From: Gordonia bronchialis DSM 43247 | GTDB lineage: Bacteria > Actinomycetota > Actinomycetes > Mycobacteriales > Mycobacteriaceae | Assembly: GCF_000024785.1 (NCBI RefSeq) | Contig: NC_013441.1 | Coordinates: forward strand, 3,906,001 to 3,970,000 | Reading direction: 5' to 3' | DNA: 64,000 bases | Shown here: one piece after another, positions 1-9,299 of the stretch | Layout: each line of letters starts with the position of its first letter | Position numbering within the stretch: position 1 is the first letter of the stretch | Notes under the pieces: generated by a model | Database searches by the model: none | The model's input: only the letters and a program-made list of their open reading frames with translations | What the model was told of the DNA's origin: nothing | Made by a program: the position numbers and the translations under genes

Positions 1-297
1 GTTCTCCGCGAGGATGTCGGCCGGCACAACGCGGTGGACAAGGTTATCGGGTGGGCGCTCCTCGCGGACCGGCTTCCGTTGCGCGGCACTGTCCTTCAGG
101 TTTCCGGTCGCGCGAGCTTCGAACTGGTGCAGAAGGCGTCGATGGCCGGAATCCCGATGTTGTGTGCGGTGTCGGCGCCGTCGTCGCTGGCGGCCGACCT
201 CGCCGACGAACAGGGCATCACGCTGATCGGTTTCTCCCGCGGGGAGTCGATGGTGGTCTACACCCACGCGCAGCGCGTCGCCGGCGCGTCACCCTGA
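1..297 (+). CDS. fdhD: Formate dehydrogenase accessory sulfurtransferase FdhD, C-terminal part
   Basis: The reading frame is open from base 1, so the N-terminal part of the gene lies outside the window. The visible 98 residues begin with [15 protein letters not shown] and contain the [13 protein letters not shown] and [15 protein letters not shown] blocks typical of the C-terminal half of FdhD. FdhD transfers sulfur from a cysteine desulfurase to the molybdenum cofactor of formate dehydrogenase before the cofactor is inserted; the catalytic cysteine loop of the family would be upstream of the window. The gene ends at TGA 295-297 and is followed by a compact hairpin with a T run. The family call is firm. 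Confidence 0.95.
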   Translation, partial: VLREDVGRHNAVDKVIGWALLADRLPLRGTVLQVSGRASFELVQKASMAGIPMLCAVSAPSSLAADLADEQGITLIGFSRGESMVVYTHAQRVAGASP

Positions 298-370
298 TCC
301 CGAGCACGTGGCGCGAAATCTCACGTTCACAGACCGACAATCCGGGCGAAACGGGCCGCTGATTGAGTAC

Positions 371-394
371 GGGCGTCCTACATAACGCCCTTTT
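371..394 (+). terminator. Rho-independent terminator after fdhD
   Basis: GGGCGT (371-376) pairs with ACGCCC (385-390) around an 8-nt loop and is followed directly by TTTT (391-394). It lies 73 bases after the fdhD stop and immediately before the remains of the acetamidase gene, whose start codon is missing. Confidence 0.7.
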
Positions 395-402
395 CGATCT
401 GG

Positions 403-1779
403 AGCACGACGCACACCCACAACCACACCCCCGTCACCGCGGCCGCTTTCATCAAACGGCTCGGTCGTCGTGACTTCCTCCGCGCCGTCGCGGTGGCAGG
501 TGCAGGAGCAGGCGTCGCCGCAACGGCCGTGGCCTGTTCCACCGACAACGGGGCCGGGTCAACCGGCAGTTCGTCGACCACCCTGACCCTCGGAGACGGA
601 TCGATCCTGCAGCCCGGCAGCGGCGACCGCCCCGGTGATCTCTACCTCGCATCGGTCCCCGACCAGGGGTTGTGGGCTATGTCCCGAACGTGCACAGCAC
701 ACCGGTCATCCGGATGCGCTCCGGTCAGACCATCACCATCGACGCCGTATCCCATGAGGGAATCCTCGAAGATCAAGGGCGAGATCCGAACACATGGTTC
801 GGCAGCCACGGCGTCGCGTCGGACAAGATCCTCGACGACGTCAAGGCGGTCGCCGCCGAATACAACCGCACGCCACGCAATTTCGCCAAAGACGGCCCGC
901 GCGTCGTGACGGGGCCCGTCTTCGTCGAGGGTGCCGAACCGGGTGACGTGATCAAGATCGAAACCTGGCCGCTGTTCCCCGCGTCCCCTACGGTGTGGTG
1001 TCGAGTCGACACGGCAAGGGCGCGCTGGCCCGGACCGCCGACGGCCCGCCCGCCGGGATCACGGCCGCCGAGATCATGCCGCCGGTGGCCACCGACAACA
1101 AGAATGCCGCCTCCCCTACCGAACTCGGCAACGTCTCCGTGTTCACACCGATCGAGGACGGCAAGGGGTGATGCCTGTCGGCACCACCGGCACAGCACGT
1201 TTCGGTCTGCGACCTTTCATGGGCATGATGGGTGTCGCCTACTCCACCGACCCTGATCCGACTGCCGCCGTGTCGAATTCGATTCCCCCGACGCTCGGAG
1301 GCGGCAACATCGACATCCGTCACCTCGGCGTCGGGTCGACGTTCTACCTTCCCGTCTTCGCACCTGGTGCGCTGTTCTACGTCGGCGACCCCCATATGGC
1401 GATGGGTGACGGCGAGGCAGCCTTGACCGCCATGGAGGGATCGCTTCGCGGAACCTTCCGACTCACGGTGTGCAAGAAGGGATCTGGCGACGCCCCGAGC
1501 GTCGCCTACCACTATCCCTTCGCCGAGACCGCCGAGGCATGGATTCCGATCGGTCTCTCGGATCCCGAAGGGTCCGGTGGCGGCGAGCAGAGCAGCGATC
1601 TCGACGTCGCGATGCGGCGGGCAGTGGTCAATGCGCTCGACTATCTCGAACACGACCAGGGCATGGACCGGGCGATCGCCTACGCCTACCTGTCGGCGGC
1701 GGCCGATTTCAGCGTCTCACAGGTCGTCGACCGCACCGTCGGGGTGCACGGCCAGATCTACAAGTCGCACTTCGCCTGA
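403..1779 (+). pseudogene. Tat-exported acetamidase/formamidase family protein, frameshifted
   Basis: Read across three frames, this is one protein of about 460 residues. A twin-arginine leader (GRRDFLRAVAVAGAGAG) is followed by an FmdA/AmdA-type amidohydrolase with NVHSTPVIRMRSGQTITID, FVEGAEPGDVIKIET and MPVGTTGTARFGLRPFMGM. Three single-base deletions break it. One G is missing from the run near 674-676 (LWGYVP would be restored), one C near 964 (KIETLAA restored), and one G in the run near 1156-1160 (GKGVMPVG restored). No ATG, GTG or TTG start exists in the leader frame between the stop at 364 and 493, so the start is also lost. If functional it would hydrolyse short amides outside the membrane. 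Several independent lesions in one gene favour real decay, though all are in G/C runs. Confidence 0.85.
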
Positions 1780-1816
1780 CGGCACCCACCGCCCTGAGTC
1801 CCGACACACCCAGGAC

Positions 1817-1866
1817 AGTTCCGTATGACGTTTGGACCGATACCGGACCAAACGTCATACGGAACT
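1817..1866. repeat. Long-stem hairpin, family 1, copy 1
   Basis: Perfect 19-bp arms (1817-1835 and 1848-1866) carry the core TTCCGTATGACGTTT. Inside an A/A mismatch, CCG/CGG extends the stem. The right arm runs into the map stop codon. A second copy with the same core is at 24510-24558. Here it separates a plus-strand pseudogene from minus-strand map, so it could end transcription from both sides, but there is no T run. Confidence 0.8.
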
Positions 1867-2678
1867 CATGGCCGGACGTTGTGATCCTGCGGCCGGGTCG
1901 TCAGAATCCGCGGACCGTCGGCGGTCACGGCAACGGTGTGTTCCCAATGCGCCGAACGTGATCCGTCGTCGGTGATGACCGTCCAGCCGTCATCGAGCTC
2001 GGTGGTCTCGGTGGTACCGAGGGTGAGCATCGGTTCGATCGCCAGCGTCGACCCGATGACGAGGTAGGGGCCACGTCCGGGTTCACCCTCGTTGGCCAGG
2101 AACGGATCCATGTGCATCTCACGGCCGATACCGTGCCCGCCATAGCCGTCGACGATGCCGAAGCTGCGCCCGAATTTCCGCTCGGCACTGCGGGTTCCCA
2201 GTTCGATGGCATGAGAGATGTCGGTCAGACGAGCACCGTCGACCATCGCCTCGATACCGGCTTCCAACGAGAGCCGGGTGACCTCCGAGAGGTCGGAATC
2301 GGCCTCGCTGAGTTCGCCGACGCCGAAGGTCCACGCCGAATCCCCGTGCCAGCCATCGAGAATGGCGCCACAGTCGATGGAGACCAGGTCACCTTCGGCG
2401 AGAACCACATCCGACGATGGGATGCCGTGCACGACGACCTCGTTGACCGAACTGCAGATCGATCCGGGAAAGCCGTGATAGCCCTTGAAGGACGGCACGG
2501 CGTTCGCCTCGCGGATGACCGACTCGGCCACTTCGTCGAGATCGAGTGTGCTCACCCCGGGTTTCGCCGCGGCGCGCACCGCGACCAGCGCAGCACCCAC
2601 CACGGCGCCCGCGGCGGCCATCGCGTCGAGCTCCCCGGGACTGCGGAACGGGACCCGCTTCCGTTTGCGGAAACCCAT
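1866..2678 (-). CDS. map: Type I methionine aminopeptidase
   Basis: The protein of 270 residues removes the initiator methionine from nascent proteins in the cytosol. It has the M24 pita-bread fold signatures: [17 protein letters not shown], the metal-ligand stretch [36 protein letters not shown] with the catalytic histidine, and TLAIEPMLT and [10 protein letters not shown] with the remaining ligands. I chose ATG at 2678; a TTG three codons upstream is possible. The gene is the last of secY-adk-map, 21 bp after the adk stop, which is the usual order after the spc operon. No N-terminal SH3-binding extension is seen. Confidence 0.95.
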   Translation of the reverse strand: MGFRKRKRVPFRSPGELDAMAAAGAVVGAALVAVRAAAKPGVSTLDLDEVAESVIREANAVPSFKGYHGFPGSICSSVNEVVVHGIPSSDVVLAEGDLVSIDCGAILDGWHGDSAWTFGVGELSEADSDLSEVTRLSLEAGIEAMVDGARLTDISHAIELGTRSAERKFGRSFGIVDGYGGHGIGREMHMDPFLANEGEPGRGPYLVIGSTLAIEPMLTLGTTETTELDDGWTVITDDGSRSAHWEHTVAVTADGPRILTTRPQDHNVRP

Positions 2679-2699
2679 GCGAGACAACGTGGTGACCGG

Positions 2700-3254
2700 T
2701 CAGGAAACCCCGGCGCCGAGGGCGCTCAGCACGCGCTGATGCACGTCCTGGATGTCGCCGACCGCGTCGATGGTCTTCACCTGATCGCCGTAGTAGGCGA
2801 GCAGCGGAGCAGTTTCCTTGGTGTACACCGCCATCCGGTTACGGATGACCTCTTCGGTGTCGTCCGCGCGGCCGCGGGCCAGCATCCGGTCGACCACGAC
2901 GTCGGTGTCGACCTCGAAGGACAGCACCGCGTCCAGCGAACTGTCGAGCGACGCCAGAATCTCCTTGAGCGCGTCGGCCTGCTCGGTGGACCGCGGGAAA
3001 CCGTCGAGGATGAATCCCTTGGCGGCGTCGGGTTCGCCGACGCGTGCGCGGACCATGTCGACGGTGATCTCCGAGGGCACCAGATTGCCGGCGTCCAGGT
3101 ACTTCTTTGCCTCGACACCGACGGCGGTGCCCTGAGAGATGTTCGCGCGGAACAGATCGCCGGTGGAGATGTGCGGGATGCCGAGCGCTTCGCTCAGCAG
3201 TTCCGCCTGGGTACCTTTGCCTGCTCCGGGGGGGCCGAGAATGACGAGTCTCAC
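2700..3254 (-). CDS. adk: Adenylate kinase
   Basis: The 184-residue enzyme interconverts ATP + AMP and 2 ADP. The P-loop [10 protein letters not shown] is at residues 7-16, followed by the AMP-site [12 protein letters not shown] and the signature [12 protein letters not shown]. The LID is short ([15 protein letters not shown]) and lacks zinc cysteines, as in other actinobacterial adenylate kinases of about 181-190 residues. The GTG start overlaps the secY stop by 4 bp (GTGA), so the two are translationally coupled. Confidence 0.97.
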   Translation of the reverse strand: MRLVILGPPGAGKGTQAELLSEALGIPHISTGDLFRANISQGTAVGVEAKKYLDAGNLVPSEITVDMVRARVGEPDAAKGFILDGFPRSTEQADALKEILASLDSSLDAVLSFEVDTDVVVDRMLARGRADDTEEVIRNRMAVYTKETAPLLAYYGDQVKTIDAVGDIQDVHQRVLSALGAGVS

Positions 3255-4576
3255 TTGAGGAATCCTTCGTACTTGCGTTGCATGAGTTGACTGTTCACTT
3301 GCTTCATCGTGTCCAGACCCACACCGACCATGATCAGGACGGCCGTGCCCCCAAATGGCAGGTTCTGCACACCACCGCTGTTACCGATCTCGAGGAACAG
3401 GTTCGGCAGTACGGCGATGATACCGAGGTAGATCGAACCCGGCAGCGTGATGCGACTTAGCACGTAACCGAGATAGTCGGCGGTCGGTTGCCCCGGACGG
3501 ATACCGGGGATGAAGCCGCCGTACTTCTTCATGTCGTCGGCGCGCTCCTCCGGGTTGAAGGTGACCGCGACATAGAAGTAGGTGAAGAAGATGATCATGC
3601 CGAAGTAGACGGCGATGTAGACCCAGTCGCTGGGGTTGGCTAGGTGATCGGTCACCCACGTCTGCCACGACGACACCTTCTCCGGGTCGCGGGTCAGTTC
3701 CACGATGAGCTGTGGCAGGTACAGCAGCGACGACGCGAAGATCACCGGGATGACGCCGGCCTGGTTCACCTTCAGCGGCAGATAGGTCGACGACCCGCCG
3801 TACATCCGGCGCCCGACCATCCGCTTGGCGTACTGCACCGGGATGCGACGCTGACCCTGCTCCACGAAGACCACACCGGCCACGATCAGCAGGGCGGCCA
3901 CACAGACGAGCGCGAAGACCAGTCCGCCGCGGCTGTTGAGGATGGTGCGTCCCTCGGCGGGGATACGGGCGGCGATACCGGCGAAGATCAGCAGCGACAT
4001 GCCGTTGCCGATGCCGCGTTCGGTGATCAGCTCGCCGAACCACATCACCAGACACGCACCGGCGGTCATCACCAGCACGATGATGGACAGGCCGAAGATG
4101 TTCTGGTTGGCCAGGACCTCGCTACTCGTCGAGCAGGTGCTGGGCAGCAACTGTCCGCGGTCGGCGAGGGCGACGATGCCGGTGGACTGCAGCAACGCGA
4201 GCGCCACGGTGAGGTAGCGCGTGTACTGCGTCATCTTGGCCTGGCCGGACTGGCCTTCCTTGCGCAGTTGCTCGAACCGCGGGATGACCACCGTCAGCAG
4301 CTGCACGATGATGCTCGCGGTGATGTAGGGCATGATGCCGATCGCGAAGACCGACAGCTGCAGCAGCGCACCACCGGAGAAGAGGTTGATCAGCGAGTAC
4401 ACCGAGCTGGAGTCACCACGCGAGACCTCATCCAGACACGTCCGCACGGCCTGGTAATTGACTCCCGGAGACGGGATGGTCGCACCGAGCCGATACAGGA
4501 TGATGATGCCGATGACGAAGAGGATCTTCTTCCTCAAGTCGGGCGTCCGGAAGGCCGCGAAGAGGGGGGAAAGCAC
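3251..4576 (-). CDS. secY: Preprotein translocase channel subunit SecY
   Basis: The 441-residue polytopic membrane protein forms the SecYEG channel. Ten hydrophobic segments can be followed. Recognisable blocks are the N-terminal [16 protein letters not shown], the plug region after [37 protein letters not shown], and the cytoplasmic loop [20 protein letters not shown]; the protein ends [13 protein letters not shown] at 4576 is preceded by AGGAGGAG. The gene is separated from rplO by about 200 bp holding a terminator and a leader hairpin, so it probably has its own promoter. Its stop overlaps the adk start. Confidence 0.97.
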   Translation of the reverse strand: MLSPLFAAFRTPDLRKKILFVIGIIILYRLGATIPSPGVNYQAVRTCLDEVSRGDSSSVYSLINLFSGGALLQLSVFAIGIMPYITASIIVQLLTVVIPRFEQLRKEGQSGQAKMTQYTRYLTVALALLQSTGIVALADRGQLLPSTCSTSSEVLANQNIFGLSIIVLVMTAGACLVMWFGELITERGIGNGMSLLIFAGIAARIPAEGRTILNSRGGLVFALVCVAALLIVAGVVFVEQGQRRIPVQYAKRMVGRRMYGGSSTYLPLKVNQAGVIPVIFASSLLYLPQLIVELTRDPEKVSSWQTWVTDHLANPSDWVYIAVYFGMIIFFTYFYVAVTFNPEERADDMKKYGGFIPGIRPGQPTADYLGYVLSRITLPGSIYLGIIAVLPNLFLEIGNSGGVQNLPFGGTAVLIMVGVGLDTMKQVNSQLMQRKYEGFLK

Positions 4577-4611
4577 TAACTCCTCCTAGTAACGACCACG
4601 CGAGGTGCCTT

Positions 4612-4629
4612 CCGGATCAAGAGATCCGG
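4612..4629 (-). promoter_or_regulatory. Leader hairpin upstream of secY
   Basis: CCGGATC and GATCCGG form a 7-bp stem with a 4-nt loop in the secY 5' leader, 36 bp before the start. Possible -10 hexamers for secY further upstream (TAGAGT and CATAGAT on the minus strand) were seen but not resolved. The role of the hairpin is unknown. Confidence 0.4.
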
Positions 4630-4730
4630 CCCCCGTGTGCTCGGCAATCGACAGTGATCTATGGATGCGCCCAGAAACTGTTGCCGCAGACAACGCTTGA
4701 ACTCTACAGCAGCGCCGAAAACCGCCATGT

Positions 4731-4759
4731 CGGGTGGCAGCCGGTGTGGCTGCCACCCG
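4731..4759 (-). terminator. Hairpin terminator after rplO
   Basis: A perfect 12-bp stem (CGGGTGGCAGCC / GGCTGCCACCCG) with a 5-nt loop starts 20 bp after the rplO stop. It lacks a T run, as is common for actinobacterial terminators, and separates the ribosomal-protein genes from secY-adk-map. Confidence 0.65.
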
Positions 4760-4779
4760 ATGAGGCGGTCGAGCGTTCG

Positions 4780-5220
4780 TCAGAGTTCGGTGACGCTGCC
4801 ACCGGCAGCGGCGATCTTTTCCTTGGCCGACGCCGTGAACTTGTCTGCGGTGACGTTGACCGCGACGCTCAGGTCGCCATCGCCGAGCACCTTGACCAGC
4901 TGGTTCTTGCGCACTGCACCGGCGGCGACGAGCTCGTCGACGCCGATGGTGCCACCCTGCGGGAAGAGACGTGCGATGTCGCCGACGTTGACGACCTGGT
5001 ACTCGACCCGGTTGCGGTTGGTGAAGCCCTTGAGCTTCGGCAGCCGCATGTGGATCGGCATCTGGCCGCCCTCGAAGCCGGCGGGCACGTTCTTGCGCGC
5101 CTTGGTGCCCTTGGTGCCGCGACCGGCGGTCTTACCCTTGGAGCCCTCACCGCGACCCACGCGGGTCTTCTCGGTCTTCGCGCCCGGAGCGGGACGAAGG
5201 TGATGGAGCTTGATGGTCAT
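4780..5220 (-). CDS. rplO: 50S ribosomal protein L15
   Basis: The 146-residue protein begins [15 protein letters not shown] and has the basic glycine-rich N-terminal arm ([19 protein letters not shown]) and the central [19 protein letters not shown] block that define L15. It binds 23S rRNA late in large-subunit assembly. Its ATG overlaps the rpmD stop (TAATG). It is the last ribosomal gene of this half-operon. Confidence 0.98.
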   Translation of the reverse strand: MTIKLHHLRPAPGAKTEKTRVGRGEGSKGKTAGRGTKGTKARKNVPAGFEGGQMPIHMRLPKLKGFTNRNRVEYQVVNVGDIARLFPQGGTIGVDELVAAGAVRKNQLVKVLGDGDLSVAVNVTADKFTASAKEKIAAAGGSVTEL

Positions 5221-5402
5221 TACTTAACCTCTTCGACTGTCACGAGGTGCCGGACCACGTTGATGAGACCGCGGTTGATCGGGGTGTCCTCGCGGGTGAC
5301 CGACTTGCGGATGCCCTTCAGGCCGAGGGTCCGCAGGCTGTCACGCTGGTTCTTCTTGGTACCGATGGTGCCCTTGACCTGGGTGATCTTCAGCTCTGCC
5401 AT
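5220..5402 (-). CDS. rpmD: 50S ribosomal protein L30
   Basis: The protein of 60 residues starts [14 protein letters not shown] and contains the L30 signature stretch [18 protein letters not shown] ([14 protein letters not shown]). A longer upstream frame exists, but the ATG at 5402 gives the normal L30 length and lies 5 bp after the rpsE stop. Its stop overlaps the rplO start by one base. Confidence 0.97.
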   Translation of the reverse strand: MAELKITQVKGTIGTKKNQRDSLRTLGLKGIRKSVTREDTPINRGLINVVRHLVTVEEVK

Positions 5403-5407
5403 GGTGA

Positions 5408-6055
5408 TCAGACTCCCTGTCCGGCACGGGCGCGGAGCATACCGGCCGGTGCGACATCTTCGATCGGCAGACCACGACGTGCGGCGACCTCTTCGGGACG
5501 CTGCAGCATCTTCAGCGCGGCAACAGTGGCGTGCACCACGTTGATCGCGTTGTCGCTGCCGAGGCTCTTGGCGAGGACGTCGTGGACGCCCGCGCACTCC
5601 AGCACGGCACGCACCGCGCCACCGGCGATCACACCGGTACCGGGGCTGGCCGGGCGGAGCATCACGACACCGGCGGCGGCCTCACCCTGGACGGGGTGGG
5701 TCACGGTGCCGGCGATCAGCGGCACGCGGAAGAAGTTCTTGCGAGCCTCTTCGACGCCCTTCTGGATCGCGGCCGGAACTTCCTTGGCCTTGCCGTAGCC
5801 GACGCCGACCATGCCCTGACCGTCGCCGACCACCACGAGAGCGGTGAAGGAGAACCGACGACCACCCTTGACCACCTTCGAGACGCGGTTGATGGTCACC
5901 ACGCGCTCGAGCTGGTTGCGGTCCTGGTCGCGATCGCGGCCACCACGGTCGTCGCGACGTCCGCGACCACCGCGACGGTCGTTGCCGCCTGCATTGGGGT
6001 TGTTGTTGTCGTTACCGGCGGGTCCGTTTCCGCCGTCACGCTGACGTCCGGGCAT
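5408..6055 (-). CDS. rpsE: 30S ribosomal protein S5
   Basis: The 215-residue protein has the S5 core: [40 protein letters not shown] and the C-terminal [15 protein letters not shown]. It helps decoding accuracy and binds h34-h36 of 16S rRNA. It carries an Asn/Gly/Arg/Asp-rich N-terminal extension of about 45 residues (positions 1-48), as in several actinobacteria. I chose the ATG at 6055, which has GGAGGG just upstream; an upstream in-frame extension up to 6175 overlaps rplR and is unlikely. Confidence 0.97.
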   Translation of the reverse strand: MPGRQRDGGNGPAGNDNNNPNAGGNDRRGGRGRRDDRGGRDRDQDRNQLERVVTINRVSKVVKGGRRFSFTALVVVGDGQGMVGVGYGKAKEVPAAIQKGVEEARKNFFRVPLIAGTVTHPVQGEAAAGVVMLRPASPGTGVIAGGAVRAVLECAGVHDVLAKSLGSDNAINVVHATVAALKMLQRPEEVAARRGLPIEDVAPAGMLRARAGQGV

Positions 6056-6101
6056 CAGAGGTTCCCTCCGGTCATGTGGGTATTGCTGGTGTAGATGGTC
6101 A

Positions 6102-6506
6102 TCAGAACTGCAAGCCTCCCTCGCGGGCGGCGTCGGCGAGCGCGGCGATCCGGCCGTGGTAGTCCTTGCCGCCACGGTCGAACACGACCGCGTCGACGCC
6201 GGCAGCCTTGGCGCGGGCCGCGATCAGCTCGCCCACCTTCTTGGCCTGGGCGGACTTGTCGCCGCCGGCCGCACGCACGTCGGCCTCGATCGAGCTGGCC
6301 GCGGCCAGCGTCTTGCCGGCGAGGTCGTCGATGAGCTGGACGTGGATGTGGCGGCTGGAACGCTTCACCGCGAGGCGGGGACGCTCCGGGGTTCCGCTGA
6401 CCTTCTTGCGCAGCCGGAAGTGACGGTTGACGGTCGCGGTGCGGCGACGGGTCGACACGTCCTTGCCGAGCGGCTTGCGGACTTTTTTGGTGGCTGTATC
6501 ACTCAT
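6102..6506 (-). CDS. rplR: 50S ribosomal protein L18
   Basis: The 134-residue protein binds 5S rRNA. It has the basic entry [39 protein letters not shown], and the C-terminal [19 protein letters not shown]. It starts 3 bp after the rplF stop, consistent with translational coupling. Confidence 0.98.
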   Translation of the reverse strand: MSDTATKKVRKPLGKDVSTRRRTATVNRHFRLRKKVSGTPERPRLAVKRSSRHIHVQLIDDLAGKTLAAASSIEADVRAAGGDKSAQAKKVGELIAARAKAAGVDAVVFDRGGKDYHGRIAALADAAREGGLQF

Positions 6507-6509
6507 GGC

Positions 6510-7046
6510 TTACTTACCCGTCTTTCCGACCTTGCGACGGATCTGCTCACCCTCGTAGCGAATGCCCTTGCCCTTGTAGGGATCCGGACGACGCAGGCGG
6601 CGGATGTTCGCCGAGATCTGGCCGACTTGCTGCTTGTCGATACCCGAGACCGAGAACTTGGTCGGGGACTCCACGGCGAAGCTGATGCCTTCGGGAGCCT
6701 CGATCGGCACGGGATGGCTGTATCCGAGCGCGAACTCGAGATCGCGGCCCTTGGCCTGGACCCTGTAGCCCACACCGAAGATTTCCATCTTCGTGGTGTA
6801 GCCCTGGGTCACGCCGACCACCAGGTTGTTGATCAGCGAGCGCGAGAGTCCGTGCAGGGCACGGCTGCGACGCTCGTCGTTGGGGCGGGTCACCAAGATG
6901 GAGTTGTCCTCCTTGGCGACCGTGATGGGCTCGGACACGGTGAGCGCGAGCTCACCCTTGGGGCCCTTGACCTTCACGTTCTGGCCGTCGACGGTGACGT
7001 CGACACCGGAAGGGATCTCGATGGGGTTCTTACCGATACGCGACAT
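6510..7046 (-). CDS. rplF: 50S ribosomal protein L6
   Basis: The 178-residue protein starts [15 protein letters not shown] and has the two L6 repeats, [18 protein letters not shown] in the middle and the C-terminal signature [16 protein letters not shown]. It binds 23S rRNA near the sarcin-ricin loop. It lies 17 bp after rpsH. Confidence 0.98.
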   Translation of the reverse strand: MSRIGKNPIEIPSGVDVTVDGQNVKVKGPKGELALTVSEPITVAKEDNSILVTRPNDERRSRALHGLSRSLINNLVVGVTQGYTTKMEIFGVGYRVQAKGRDLEFALGYSHPVPIEAPEGISFAVESPTKFSVSGIDKQQVGQISANIRRLRRPDPYKGKGIRYEGEQIRRKVGKTGK

Positions 7047-7063
7047 GTCTTGTTACCCCTCCC

Positions 7064-7462
7064 TCACCAGACGTAGGCGAGGACTTCGCCGCCCACGCCC
7101 TGGTTGGCTGCCTGACGATCGGTCAGCAGACCCGAGGACGTGGAGATGATCGCCACGCCGAGGCCGCCGAGCACCTTGGGCAGATTGGTGGACTTTGCAT
7201 AGACCCGCAGGCCCGGCTTGGAGACGCGGCGCAGTCCGGCGATGGAGCGCTCACGGCTGGGGCCGTACTTGAGGGAAACGACGAGGTTCTTGCCGACCTC
7301 CGCGTCTTCGGTGCGGTAGTCGGTGATGTAGCCCTCGCGCTTGAGGATCTCGGCGATGTTCACCTTGATCTTCGACGACGGGAGTGTCACCTCGTCGTGG
7401 TACGCCGAGTTGGCGTTGCGCAGACGTGTCAAGAAGTCTGCGATCGGATCAGTCATGGTCAT
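7064..7462 (-). CDS. rpsH: 30S ribosomal protein S8
   Basis: The 132-residue protein begins [18 protein letters not shown] and ends with the S8 signature [27 protein letters not shown]8 binds 16S rRNA h21 and in Escherichia coli represses spc translation at rplE. It is the first gene of the distal half of the spc operon. The gene normally directly upstream (rpsZ/rpsN) is about 19.7 kb away at 27126, so rpsH has a promoter of its own here. Confidence 0.98.
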   Translation of the reverse strand: MTMTDPIADFLTRLRNANSAYHDEVTLPSSKIKVNIAEILKREGYITDYRTEDAEVGKNLVVSLKYGPSRERSIAGLRRVSKPGLRVYAKSTNLPKVLGGLGVAIISTSSGLLTDRQAANQGVGGEVLAYVW

Positions 7463-7510
7463 GGTTGACCGTCAACCTTTCTCGTAGCGGTTCCCATACA
7501 GCGCCGACGA

Positions 7511-7524
7511 GGGAGAAATCTCCC
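7511..7524 (-). promoter_or_regulatory. Leader palindrome between the rpsH promoter and gene
   Basis: GGGAGA-AA-TCTCCC forms a perfect 6-bp inverted repeat 50 bp before the rpsH start, in the roughly 200-nt leader. A second palindrome, GCACCTGAGGTGC (7641-7653), sits just downstream of the predicted transcription start. Roles are unknown. Confidence 0.35.
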
Positions 7525-7639
7525 TGACCTGCGGTGGGCCTTCTACGAAGTGGATAGTTGTGCTTAGGTTCTCGCCGCCGATGCCCTTGGCTTTTCGCCG
7601 GCACCGGAGACTATTCAGTTGTGTACTTGAGCGGCCTGC

Positions 7640-7700
7640 GGCACCTGAGGTGCACAGGCAACCGGTCTAGTGTAGAGAATTCCCAGCACAGACCCAAATC
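7640..7700 (-). promoter_or_regulatory. Promoter of the rpsH half-operon
   Basis: On the minus strand TTTGGG (7693-7698) is a possible -35 and TACACT (7669-7674) a -10 with an 18-bp spacer, followed by AGACCGGTTGCCTG. The stretch CTACACT-R-GACC-R-GTTGCCTG recurs at the rplN promoter (28748-28753), with GATTTGG at the same upstream position. This similarity is the main support. Confidence 0.7.
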
Positions 7701-7736
7701 GGCCGCATCAGCCCAACCACGTCGCCGTCATCGCCG

Positions 7737-8387
7737 TCAGTCCGGCCCGACCAGCAACGCCGCTTTCCACATACATGCGAGGTAGGCGGCATACCGTTCA
7801 TCGGACCAGCCGCGCTCCGCCACGAGCCGCTGCCACAGCGTCGGGTCGCTGGTCGCCCACATCAGGTCGTGGCACTCGGATTCGCTGATTGCCAGCCGGC
7901 CGGTTGCGGCCGCCTCACGGGCCATGTGGCCGATTCCCACGTAGCGTTGCCGATCCATCTCCGCGAGCATGTCGGCCGCAGCGGGTTCGGAGGCTGCTGC
8001 TCCGCGGACCGCGAGGACGAGCGGCGCGATGCGGCGCGCGACCGCGGTGGCCATACGTGCCTGCATGTCGAGTCTGCGTGCGAGGTCGGTTTCGCGGCGT
8101 ATCTCGGCGATCATCGGCCGCTCGTGGAACACCACGTCCTCGTCGTCGCCACCGATGGTGATGTCCCACACCCGCGCGAGCACGGTCGCCTTGTTCTTGA
8201 AGATCGCATACACGCTTTCTTTGGAAACCCCTGCCGCCGTGGCGATGTCGACGATCGTCGTCCGGGCATATCCGCGCGAGACGAACAGATCGTGGGCGGC
8301 GCCGAGGATCTGCATGCGAGTGACCCGGGCCTGTTCTGCGCGACGGGTCGAGCGATAGACACGACCGGTCTGGACATCCTCACCCAT
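7737..8387 (-). CDS. TetR/AcrR-family transcriptional regulator
   Basis: The 216-residue protein has a TetR helix-turn-helix at about residues 20-65 (ARVTRMQILGAAHDLFVSRG, YARTTIVDIATAAGVSKESV, YAIFKNKATVLARVWD) and a less conserved ligand-binding C-terminal part. It is divergent from the methyltransferase gene at 8442 across a 54-bp gap filled with inverted repeats, so it probably represses itself and that gene. The ATG at 8387 was chosen; GTG at 8390 is adjacent. The ligand is unknown. Confidence 0.9.
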   Translation of the reverse strand: MGEDVQTGRVYRSTRRAEQARVTRMQILGAAHDLFVSRGYARTTIVDIATAAGVSKESVYAIFKNKATVLARVWDITIGGDDEDVVFHERPMIAEIRRETDLARRLDMQARMATAVARRIAPLVLAVRGAAASEPAAADMLAEMDRQRYVGIGHMAREAAATGRLAISESECHDLMWATSDPTLWQRLVAERGWSDERYAAYLACMWKAALLVGPD

Positions 8388-8390
8388 CAC

Positions 8391-8430
8391 GAATACACTC
8401 CAACTGTATTGAATACATCCGAAGCGTATC
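8391..8430. promoter_or_regulatory. Tandem operator between tetR and methyltransferase
   Basis: Two 20-bp units start with GAATACA at 8391 and 8411. Unit 1 is AATACA-N7-TGTATT (perfect); unit 2 is ATAC-N9-GTAT (imperfect). TGTATT-G-AATACA (8405-8417) forms a third overlapping palindrome. The spacing of two helical turns is typical of cooperative TetR dimer binding. Confidence 0.65.
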
Positions 8431-8441
8431 GAGGTGTTGAG

Positions 8442-9299
8442 ATGGACACGAACATCACAGCGAATACAGCAGCGGCACTGTGGGACGTGGCCGCCGACGG
8501 GTGGGCGCGGTACGGTCCCACCATCGAGCGCATCGAGGCCGACCTGAGCGCCCTGATCTGCGCCGCCCTGCCGCCGCTGGCGGGCCTCGATGTACTCGAA
8601 CTCGGTTCCGGCAGTGGAGAGTTCGCCCGTCTCCTAGCAGCGGACATCGGCCCCGACGGCCATCTGCTGGCCACCGATATCGCTCCGGCGATGACCAGGG
8701 TCCAGACCGCCCGATTGGCGGACCTGACCAATACGTCGGTCCGCGGCGGTGTCGATGTCACCGACCTACCGCTCGCTGACGACAGTGCCGACGTGGTCGT
8801 GTTTCGCATGGGTTTGATGATGTCACCGCAGCCCGACCGCGCCCTGCAGAGCATCAGATGCGTGTTACGCCCCGGCGGTCGTTTCGTCACCACCGTCTGG
8901 GGTCCGCTCACCGAGAATCCGTGGCTCACCAGCGTCGGGATGGCCGCGATGACCCAGGGCCTCGTCGCGGGTGGGCCGCCGGTGGGCCCTGGTGAACCCT
9001 TCTCGCTGCCCGATCCCGACATCCTGCGGGACCTGTTCGCCGCCGCGGGGTTCTCCTCTGTGTCGGTCGAGACCCACCGCGGGGTGCGTCACTACCGGGA
9101 TGACGCCGAGCACGTCGACATGGTCCTCGCCCTGGCTCCGCCCCTGGCAGCTGCGCGCCGAGGATTCTCCGCGGAGCAGGATTCGGCACTGCGCTCAACG
9201 ATCGCCTCACTGACCGAGCAGTACCGGAACCCCGACGGTTCCCTGGACATCCCCATGTGCGCTCACGTGGCGAGCGGGCGCGCCCCGGAACGGGCCTGA
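8442..9299 (+). CDS. Class I SAM-dependent methyltransferase
   Basis: The 285-residue protein has the SAM-binding motif I VLELGSGSGEFARLLA (about residues 50-65), LLATDIAP as motif II, the acidic DVTDLPLADDSADVVV and the post-motif LRPGGRFVTTVWG. This is the UbiE/Coq5 type of fold, but the substrate is not evident. The start at ATG 8442 follows the tandem operator directly, so expression is likely controlled by the divergent TetR protein. Its 3' end overlaps the convergent EthD gene by 37 bp. Confidence 0.88.
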   Translation: MDTNITANTAAALWDVAADGWARYGPTIERIEADLSALICAALPPLAGLDVLELGSGSGEFARLLAADIGPDGHLLATDIAPAMTRVQTARLADLTNTSVRGGVDVTDLPLADDSADVVVFRMGLMMSPQPDRALQSIRCVLRPGGRFVTTVWGPLTENPWLTSVGMAAMTQGLVAGGPPVGPGEPFSLPDPDILRDLFAAAGFSSVSVETHRGVRHYRDDAEHVDMVLALAPPLAAARRGFSAEQDSALRSTIASLTEQYRNPDGSLDIPMCAHVASGRAPERA

